A DNA stretch of 5,327 nucleotides, taken from positions 1 through 5,327 of the forward strand of contig CALWBJ010000063.1 in assembly GCA_944376035.1 (NCBI GenBank). Direction: 5' to 3'. The position numbers and the translations under genes were made by a program. Positions 1 to 4,452 of this stretch are shown in pieces. Position 1 is the first letter of the stretch. Every line of letters starts with the position of its first letter. The notes under the pieces were generated by a model. That model did not search any database. It saw only the letters and a list, made by a program, of their open reading frames with translations, and was not told the origin of the DNA. The stretch is from an uncultured Clostridia bacterium (GTDB lineage Bacteria > Bacillota > Clostridia > Christensenellales > Borkfalkiaceae).

Positions 1-44
1 TGGCTGTACCGGGTATGAGTATGATAATCGGCAGTAAGTATCAT
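1..44 (-). CDS. PHP-domain phosphoesterase, N-terminal fragment (runs off the left edge)
   Basis: Only the first 14 codons are inside the window: M-I-L-T-A-D-Y-H-T-H-T-R-Y-S. Asp followed by His-x-His-Thr near the N-terminus is the first metal-binding motif of the PHP superfamily (histidinol-phosphatase-like and related phosphoesterases), which hydrolyse phosphoesters at a multinuclear metal centre in the cytoplasm. The ATG overlaps the murB stop as TAATG. Its AGGAG ribosome site lies inside the last murB codons with a 7-nt spacer, so translation is probably coupled to murB. In many Clostridia a PHP gene follows murB and precedes rapZ/yvcK/whiA, which supports the call. The substrate cannot be inferred from so short a piece. 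Confidence 0.75.
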   Translation of the reverse strand, partial: MILTADYHTHTRYS

Positions 45-646
45 TAAAATTCTCCTAAATACTCGACCTCCTCGGAAAGCGTTATTCCGAAACGGTCTCG
101 CACTGTATCTTTTATGTATTGTATAAGCGAATAAACGTCTGATGCGCTGGCATTCTTATTATTCATTATAAAGTTTGCGTGTTTATCCGATATACATGCC
201 CCGCCGAGAGTATATCCTTTTAATCCCGCGGCGTCTATAAGTCTGCCGGCATGGTCGTTTAATGGATTTTTAAATACCGACCCGCAGCATTTACCGTAAG
301 GCTGAATTCTTCTACGTTCCTCGGCATATGTTCTGATTCCCGCAATAACCATCTCTTTCTCACAAGATTCAAGACGGAAGTCTGCGGAAACGACCACTTC
401 TTTTTTACCGAGAAATCGGCTTTTTCTGTAACCGAAACCGCATTCTTCTTTTGAATAACTGTGAAGTTTGCCGTTTTTCATCGTACATACGGTAGTTATG
501 TGTTCGGATATAGTACTCCCGAAAGCGCCTGCGTTCATAACGACCGCTCCGCCTACGGTAGCGGGTATATCTCGCAGTTTTTCCAATCCGCAAAGCCGGT
601 TTTTTGCGGTAAAATCAATGAGTTTATTTAGCCTCGCTCCCGCCAT
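44..646 (-). CDS. murB: MurB C-terminal fragment (200 residues, after the internal TGA)
   Basis: This frame reopens 12 nt past the TGA with an ATG (Met98 of the full-length protein), in the same frame as the upstream part. It carries the rest of the FAD-binding domain, including IPATVGGAVVMNAGAFG, and the whole C-terminal substrate-binding domain, including Arg171 in YRKS, Ser220 in GSVF and Glu290 in SEEVEYLG (full-length numbering). GAGAAG, overlapping the TGA and 8 nt before the ATG, is at best a weak ribosome site, so reinitiation cannot be excluded. No decay is visible: no second stop and no indel, so the interruption is either recent, tolerated or an artefact. Confidence 0.6.
   Translation of the reverse strand: MAGARLNKLIDFTAKNRLCGLEKLRDIPATVGGAVVMNAGAFGSTISEHITTVCTMKNGKLHSYSKEECGFGYRKSRFLGKKEVVVSADFRLESCEKEMVIAGIRTYAEERRRIQPYGKCCGSVFKNPLNDHAGRLIDAAGLKGYTLGGACISDKHANFIMNNKNASASDVYSLIQYIKDTVRDRFGITLSEEVEYLGEF
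52..56 (-). promoter_or_regulatory. Ribosome binding site of the PHP gene, inside the end of murB
   Basis: AGGAG on the minus strand, 7 nt before the ATG at 44. It lies within the final murB codons (Leu-Gly-Glu-Phe). This fixes the PHP start and suggests translational coupling. Confidence 0.7.
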
Positions 647-658
647 TGATCTGACTTC

Positions 659-937
659 TCAGACCTTGAAAAAAATATCGCTAAGCCTTCTTATATTTAT
701 TATTATACCGTCATATCCCCAATCGGATACAAGTATATTTGTGCCGTTGCCGATAATTTTATATTTTATTCTTAGCCTCTTTGCCGCTTCGGTTATCTCT
801 CTTAACGCATAAAGACTGTCCGCTTCCACATAATATCTGGCGTTTCCGCCGACCCCCATCGACGTATGATTTTTCATAGGTTCGTCTGACTTTATTTTCG
901 CGCCGGTATCACCTACAAGTTTTTCGAACAGCCGCAT
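659..937 (-). CDS. murB: MurB N-terminal fragment (92 residues, up to the internal TGA)
   Basis: If TGA is read as stop, this is the first product. It holds the start of the FAD-binding PCMH fold: the HTS-x-GVGG segment near residues 24-31 and the GNGTNILVSD flavin-binding loop at 63-72. It ends at IFFKV, inside the beta strand before the Gly-rich AGA turn, so the fragment would be an incomplete flavin domain and is unlikely to work alone. Its start has a good AGGAG at 942-946. It follows the solute-binding protein gene by 40 nt with no terminator between them, so the two may be cotranscribed. Confidence 0.6.
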   Translation of the reverse strand: MRLFEKLVGDTGAKIKSDEPMKNHTSMGVGGNARYYVEADSLYALREITEAAKRLRIKYKIIGNGTNILVSDWGYDGIIINIRRLSDIFFKV

Positions 938-941
938 ATTT

Positions 942-946
942 CTCCT
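942..946 (-). promoter_or_regulatory. Ribosome binding site of murB
   Basis: AGGAG on the minus strand with a 4-nt spacer to the ATG at 937, slightly short but strong. It supports the murB start that gives the MRLFEKL N-terminus. Confidence 0.6.
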
Positions 947-977
947 TTTACTATTTTACTATATTTTGCTTTTTTTT

Positions 978-1976
978 TCAAGACGATAACAACATATTTT
1001 TTATTTTCTCGGTAGCGTCCGCGTCGCCCAGCGCCGCTTTAAGAGAAAGCGACTGCATTTCTTTGTAAAACGCCTCGGAACTGAATACCGAAAAGGTATG
1101 AATGTAATCAGTATCCTGCATAGCAGAAAGATGTTCGTTTTCGTAAACAACTTTTTCATACGGAGAAAACATACCGATTTTGCCAAGTTTTTCCTGAACG
1201 GTATCCGAAACAAGGTACTCGACGAATTTTTCGGCATAAAATCTTTTCTGCTCGTCTTTTGCCGTAACCGAAACGTACTGAAACAAATCGTTAAACTTTC
1301 CGAGCGGTCTTGTAATTACTTCCATTCCTCTGTTTGAAAGTCTTATTATATCTCTCTGCGTTCCGATCATATACGGCGCTTTTCCCGCGCAAAAATCCAC
1401 ATACGCGTCCATGGGTGAAAGCACACGAATTTTTTCAGCGGTTATACCTTCTTCAGTCATTGCAATCAACGGCTGAGTATAATCAGCCTGCGAAATTATA
1501 ACTTCGCTTAAAAGATTTTCCGCTTCCGACACAAACTTGGGATTCGCTATTAAAGTATATCCGCCTCTGCACCAGGCAGTGGCATAAACTTTATCACCTA
1601 TCACTCCGCCTGCCGTATATCTCGAAATTCTCATTTCACCGGGTTTATCCACGTCTACGCCGCAACCGAACGATATTAAATCAGGATAAATTCCTTTTGC
1701 AAAATTCTCTTCCGCGCCCTCTTTTGTGTAATCGGTAACCATAACGAGCACTCCTTGTTTTTCCTTTTCAAAACCTCTTGCCATTTCAAGCAGAAATTGC
1801 TTCCTTGATCCCGTTCCGCCCTCGAAAATATCTATCTGCCACATGGTAATTATGCCCTTATATTCGGAAGAATTATCAGTCTCGCCTTGACTGCTTATTC
1901 CTTTAGCGCCTAAAAACATAGTGAAAAATATTGAAAAAATTATAAATATGCCCATTAGCAGTCTTAATGTTTTCAT
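978..1976 (-). CDS. Extracellular solute-binding protein, ABC-transporter type, without lipobox
   Basis: The 332 residues begin with a Lys/Arg start and a hydrophobic stretch (residues 5-23, LRLLMGIFIIFSIFFTMFL), then a polar Gly/Ser/Glu linker. The mature part starts with IITMWQIDIFEGGTGSR (42-58). Later come FAKGIYPDLISFG (92-104), YATAWCRGGYTLIANP (131-146) and a FVEYLVSDTVQEKLGKIGMFSPY segment (251-273). These patterns fit sugar-type (family 1/8) solute-binding proteins, which fold into two lobes and deliver substrate to a membrane permease. Two things are odd. There is no Cys after the hydrophobic segment, so it would be secreted or stay anchored by an uncleaved helix rather than be a lipoprotein. 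It is also shorter than the common 400-450 residues. No permease or ATPase gene is adjacent. Substrate unknown. It ends in TGA just before a run of A. Confidence 0.75.
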   Translation of the reverse strand: MKTLRLLMGIFIIFSIFFTMFLGAKGISSQGETDNSSEYKGIITMWQIDIFEGGTGSRKQFLLEMARGFEKEKQGVLVMVTDYTKEGAEENFAKGIYPDLISFGCGVDVDKPGEMRISRYTAGGVIGDKVYATAWCRGGYTLIANPKFVSEAENLLSEVIISQADYTQPLIAMTEEGITAEKIRVLSPMDAYVDFCAGKAPYMIGTQRDIIRLSNRGMEVITRPLGKFNDLFQYVSVTAKDEQKRFYAEKFVEYLVSDTVQEKLGKIGMFSPYEKVVYENEHLSAMQDTDYIHTFSVFSSEAFYKEMQSLSLKAALGDADATEKIKNMLLSS

Positions 1977-1982
1977 AATAAA

Positions 1983-1988
1983 AGTATA
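1983..1988 (-). promoter_or_regulatory. Possible -10 box 6 nt before the solute-binding protein ATG
   Basis: TATACT on the minus strand lies 6 nt before the ATG at 1976. No Shine-Dalgarno sequence precedes this ATG, unlike every other complete gene here. Together this would fit a leaderless transcript, but no good -35 lies 16-18 nt upstream, so this is weak. Confidence 0.2.
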
Positions 1989-2136
1989 TTCTATGATATA
2001 GTAAAAAAAGACTTATCGAAAGCAAATTTATTTATTATTAAAAATATTTTTTTAATATAATTTTATTCATTTTTTTATTTTCATAAATCTGATATTTTAT
2101 AAAAATTTTAAGTCTTTTTCCATCTGCCATGAAATT

Positions 2137-2165
2137 ATTATGGAGAACCGGATAAAACAAAGCAA
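2137..2165 (-). promoter_or_regulatory. Candidate sigma-A promoter for the solute-binding protein/murB/PHP genes
   Basis: Minus strand: TTGCTT (2165-2160), a 17-nt spacer, then CATAAT (2142-2137). The -10 matches TATAAT at 5 of 6 positions and the -35 matches at 3 of 6. It lies just downstream of the mlpA terminator, where a promoter for the next unit is expected. Transcription from about 2130 would give a leader of roughly 150 nt. In DNA this AT-rich, chance matches are common. Confidence 0.35.
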
Positions 2166-2191
2166 AATAAAAATAGAAATAGAAATCAATT

Positions 2192-2237
2192 AAAACAAAA
2201 ACTTACGCGCCCCCGAAAAGAAATTTCGGGGGCGCGT
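2192..2237 (-). terminator. Rho-independent terminator after mlpA
   Basis: A perfect 14-bp inverted repeat (2205-2218 with 2224-2237, arms ACGCGCCCCCGAAA and TTTCGGGGGCGCGT) encloses a 5-nt loop. On the minus strand it is followed by AAG and then a T-rich tract (TTTTTGTTTTAATT). The GC-rich stem stands out sharply from its AT-rich surroundings. It lies about 40 nt past the mlpA stop and closes the ylxY-mlpA unit. Confidence 0.9.
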
Positions 2238-2252
2238 ATTTATTTAAATATT

Positions 2253-2284
2253 ACTGAATTATCAGATTGCTAAATTATCAGATT
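2253..2284. repeat. 16-bp imperfect tandem duplication across the mlpA stop codon
   Basis: Two adjacent 16-bp units (2253-2268 and 2269-2284 on the plus strand) agree at 14 positions. They share a 12-bp exact core, AATTATCAGATT, at 2257-2268 and 2273-2284. The upstream unit contains the mlpA stop (TGA followed at once by TAA), so the duplication extends the 3' untranslated region and probably does not alter the protein. Confidence 0.7.
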
Positions 2285-3519
2285 TTAAGCGGCTTTCGCG
2301 CCGGACCTACCGTTGCCGCCGCAATTTTATCCACTGAAAACACTTCGTCGATAACGTCATAGACCTGCGCTTTTGTTATAGAGTCGAGTTTTCTGATACG
2401 CTCGTTAAAATCAAACTCTTTATCCAGAAAAATAAGATATTTTCCGTATAAAAGCATTTGAGTAGCAGTACTTTCTCTCCCGTATACAAAAGATGATTTC
2501 AGTTGTTCTTTTCCGCGGAAAAATTCCGCATCGTCAATTTTATTATTTCTGATATTTTTAATTTCATCAATAATTGCTTCAACCGCCAGATCTCTTGATA
2601 AAGTATTAACGCCCGCATAAATTTCCAATACGCCGTTATCTTCGTACTGAGAAGGATATGAATAAACAGAATAAGCAAGCCCCAGTTCTTCCCTGACCTT
2701 TTGGAAAAGCCTGCTGCTCATTCCGCCGCCGAAAACGGTGTTTGCTATATTGAAAGCGTCCGAGCGCTCGTCAGCCGCGCGGTATGCGGGAAGCGCAAGC
2801 GCAAGATGCGCCTGTTCTATCTTTTTGGTTTTGAATAAACTGTCATGCTTTATAACCGAGGTTTTAGCCTGAGGTTCGCTTTTAAGTCTTTTAAACTTTT
2901 CGGCAAAATACTTTTCGCATAAATTCTCTGCCTGTTTCAAGTCCACATTGCCCGCTATACTTATAACAACGTTATCGGCACAGTAATACTTGTCCATATA
3001 TGCGATTACATCTTCTTTGCCGAATTTTTTAATATTCTTAGCACTACCTAAAATTGTTTTCCCCAAGCCTTCCGAACCGTAATAACTTTTAGCAAGCAGG
3101 TCTAAACATATATCCTCGGGAGTATCTTCACTCATGTTGATTTCTTCTATTATTACTCCCCTTTCTTTATCAAGTTCGGACTTCTCGAAGGTAGCGTCAA
3201 AAAACAGGTCTGATAAAACTTCCAGAGAGTCTTCAAGATGCTCTGCCGTGGATTTAGTATAGTAACAGGTAAGTTCTTTTGAGGTAAAAGCGTTTATCTG
3301 TGCGCCTATTCTGTCTATATAATCGGAAATTTCAAAAGATGACCGCTTTTTCGTTCCCTTGAAAACCGTATGTTCTATAAAATGCGAAATTCCGTTTTCG
3401 CTTTCATTTTCGTTTCCGCTGCCGGTCTTGACAAGTATACCCGCCGTAACCGAAAGTAAACCCTCTATTTTATTAACAATTATCCTTAGTCCGTTATCGT
3501 AACGTTTGTAAATTCTCAT
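2278..3519 (-). CDS. mlpA: M16-family zinc peptidase (MlpA/YmxG-like)
   Basis: The 413 residues match the usual size of single-chain bacterial M16B peptidases related to the mitochondrial processing peptidase beta subunit. The inverted zinc motif HxxEH is His46-Phe-Ile-Glu49-His50, and the distal zinc ligand is probably Glu126 in VIIEEI, about 76 residues on. The second half has the family's paired inactive-domain region with FGGGMSSRLFQKVREELGLAYSVYSY (263-288), whose Arg/Tyr help bind substrate. There is no signal peptide, so it is probably cytoplasmic. The start has GGAG 6 nt upstream and lies 11 nt past the ylxY stop, so the two are cotranscribed. In B. subtilis the same gene (mlpA, formerly ymxG) follows pnpA-ylxY; its physiological substrate is poorly defined. 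The zinc site is intact and I see no damage. Confidence 0.92.
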   Translation of the reverse strand: MRIYKRYDNGLRIIVNKIEGLLSVTAGILVKTGSGNENESENGISHFIEHTVFKGTKKRSSFEISDYIDRIGAQINAFTSKELTCYYTKSTAEHLEDSLEVLSDLFFDATFEKSELDKERGVIIEEINMSEDTPEDICLDLLAKSYYGSEGLGKTILGSAKNIKKFGKEDVIAYMDKYYCADNVVISIAGNVDLKQAENLCEKYFAEKFKRLKSEPQAKTSVIKHDSLFKTKKIEQAHLALALPAYRAADERSDAFNIANTVFGGGMSSRLFQKVREELGLAYSVYSYPSQYEDNGVLEIYAGVNTLSRDLAVEAIIDEIKNIRNNKIDDAEFFRGKEQLKSSFVYGRESTATQMLLYGKYLIFLDKEFDFNERIRKLDSITKAQVYDVIDEVFSVDKIAAATVGPARKPLKI

Positions 3520-3525
3520 GATTTT

Positions 3526-3529
3526 CTCC
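3526..3529 (-). promoter_or_regulatory. Ribosome binding site of mlpA
   Basis: GGAG on the minus strand with a 6-nt spacer to the ATG at 3519, placed inside the 11-nt gap after the ylxY stop. It supports this start and cotranscription. Confidence 0.6.
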
Positions 3530-3530
3530 G

Positions 3531-4250
3531 TTAAATATCACCTATGTTCTCCCCGACCGTAACCGCAGAAAAACCTTTGCTTTCGTAATAATCAAGAATA
3601 TCAGAAAGTGCTTCAAGCGTGTGCTTTTCAGGATGCATAAGTACTAAATCTCCGTTTGAGAGATTGGAAGTCGCGCGTTTATATATAAGTTCACTGTCTT
3701 TATCGCGCCAGTCTATCGTGTCTTTCGACCACATTATTACTTTATATCCCAAATCGTCGGCGGCGCTTAATGTTTCCGCCCCGAAACTGCCTGAAGGAGG
3801 CGCAAAAAGGCGAGTTTTTACACCGCATAACGCGTATGTTATAAGTTCGGTTGTGTATATTTCCTCTTTATTTTTCTCGTAATTAAGTGTTTTATGATCC
3901 TTATGGAAGTAACCGTGATTACCTATTTCATGACCGCTTCCGACAATCTTTTTTAAAGTTTCCGAATTATCGTCCGCCCAGCAGCCTCCCACAAAAAAAG
4001 TCGCTTTAACTCCGCGTTCATTAAGAAGATCCACTATTCCTTCGACAATCTCGGTATTTTCGTAAACGTTGAACATCAACGATACGTTAGGTTTATCTCT
4101 GTTTCCGTTATAAATCGCCGAAAGATTTTCTCCCGAATAAATAGGTATTATCCTTTCAGGGAAAAAACTGATTGCAAACACCGCCGTAAACACAGCGACA
4201 AGAAAAATATCCGTAAATATTGTTAGTCTTGACCTTTTTATTATCTTCAT
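3531..4250 (-). CDS. ylxY: YlxY-like polysaccharide deacetylase family protein, membrane anchored, altered catalytic motif
   Basis: The 239 residues comprise a short basic N-terminus, one hydrophobic segment (about 11-30) that should anchor it in the membrane, then a NodB/carbohydrate esterase 4 domain facing outward. Visible motifs are VKATFFVGG (81-89), the metal-type HxxxH (His112 and His116 in GHEIGNHGYFH), LFAPPSG (148-154), MWSKDTIDW (173-181) and LVLMHP (202-207). The usual first motif TFDDG is replaced by LMFNVYENTE (58-67), so the aspartate pair expected for metal binding and catalysis is missing. From memory, clostridial YlxY relatives also carry Asn there, so this may be a family trait and the protein may not be an active deacetylase. 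YlxY-type genes are typical of spore formers. The start has AGAGGTG 7 nt upstream; mlpA follows by 11 nt. Confidence 0.88.
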   Translation of the reverse strand: MKIIKRSRLTIFTDIFLVAVFTAVFAISFFPERIIPIYSGENLSAIYNGNRDKPNVSLMFNVYENTEIVEGIVDLLNERGVKATFFVGGCWADDNSETLKKIVGSGHEIGNHGYFHKDHKTLNYEKNKEEIYTTELITYALCGVKTRLFAPPSGSFGAETLSAADDLGYKVIMWSKDTIDWRDKDSELIYKRATSNLSNGDLVLMHPEKHTLEALSDILDYYESKGFSAVTVGENIGDI

Positions 4251-4257
4251 TTATCGG

Positions 4258-4264
4258 CACCTCT
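4258..4264 (-). promoter_or_regulatory. Ribosome binding site of ylxY
   Basis: AGAGGTG on the minus strand with a 7-nt spacer to the ATG at 4250. This supports the start that keeps the basic MKIIKRSR N-terminus ahead of the membrane segment. The 4265-4355 leader is AT-rich with TATA-like stretches near 4298-4329, but I find no convincing -35/-10 pair. Confidence 0.55.
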
Positions 4265-4355
4265 ATTCATCTTATGCCCGAACTGTTGCCGATATACTTT
4301 TTATATTTATTTTTTATTCCGTTTATATAGTATTTTCTTTGTAACCCGGTATGAT

Positions 4356-4392
4356 GATAATAAAAAATATGCAAGGCGGACGCCTTGCATAT
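4356..4392 (-). terminator. Rho-independent terminator after pnp
   Basis: A perfect palindrome at 4367-4392 (arms ATATGCAAGGCG and CGCCTTGCATAT) forms an 11-bp stem with a 4-nt loop. On the minus strand it is followed by a run of T and then an AT-rich stretch. It lies about 60 nt past the pnp stop. It should end most pnp transcripts and so partly or wholly separate pnp from ylxY. Confidence 0.88.
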
Positions 4393-4452
4393 TCAAAGTT
4401 GCACTTTATAAACGTGTACCTGACAAAATCAAGACTCCTTAATCTTAAATTC

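Larger units (their letters stand above)
44..937 (-). pseudogene. murB: UDP-N-acetylenolpyruvoylglucosamine reductase (MurB) interrupted by one in-frame TGA
   Basis: MurB is the cytoplasmic FAD enzyme that uses NADPH to reduce UDP-GlcNAc-enolpyruvate to UDP-MurNAc in peptidoglycan synthesis. The 297-codon span has the usual family length and stays in one frame throughout, but codon 93 (661-659) is TGA. On either side it aligns well: NHTSMGVGGNA (23-33) and IGNGTNILVSD (62-72) before the stop, and IPATVGGAVVMNAGAFG (124-140), GYRKS (169-173), GSVFKNP (219-225) and AGLKG (237-241) after it. The expected catalytic residues, Arg171, Ser220 and Glu290, are present; the GSxFKNP serine marks a type II MurB. 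A 4-nt spacer separates the AGGAG at 942-946 from the ATG. MurB is normally essential, so either another copy exists, the stop is tolerated, or the base is wrong. The pseudogene label is provisional. Confidence 0.75.
1977..2204. other. AT-rich intergenic spacer between the two gene blocks
   Basis: About 230 bp of very AT-rich DNA between the mlpA terminator and the solute-binding protein gene. It holds one promoter-like pair (2137-2165), a possible -10 just before the downstream ATG (1983-1988), A- and T-runs, and short AGAAAT repeats near 2175-2187. I see no RNA gene, riboswitch-like fold or convincing coding sequence. The longest frame looked at is a 30-codon minus-strand stretch (2038-2130) with no ribosome site. 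Confidence 0.6.

Noticed and set aside
659..661. Reading TGA as Trp or Gly throughout the genome, or as selenocysteine.
   Set aside because: Three neighbouring genes end at TGA in the expected place, and a read-through pnp would run towards its own terminator. MurB uses no catalytic Cys or Sec at this position, and I saw no obvious SECIS-like hairpin just downstream.
468..812. Plus-strand 114-codon open frame across the murB region.
   Set aside because: Lies antisense to a well-recognised MurB sequence; its protein is low-complexity hydrophobic/Ser-rich with no family resemblance.
2038..2130. A 30-codon minus-strand frame (MADGKRLKIF...) in the AT-rich spacer, whose ATG falls where transcription from the candidate promoter would start.
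   Set aside because: No ribosome site, composition is just the AT-rich background (mostly Lys, Ile, Tyr, Asn), and no recognisable family. Kept only as part of the spacer description.
2171..2190. Short AGAAAT direct repeats, checked as a possible CRISPR or origin-type iteron.
   Set aside because: Only two or three very short A-rich copies, with no spacers and no regular period beyond what AT-rich DNA gives by chance.
4249..4270. Seven-codon minus-strand frame (MNRGADK) ending in a TGA that overlaps the ylxY ATG as ATGA.
   Set aside because: Too short, has no ribosome site of its own, and contains the ylxY ribosome site. Most likely chance.
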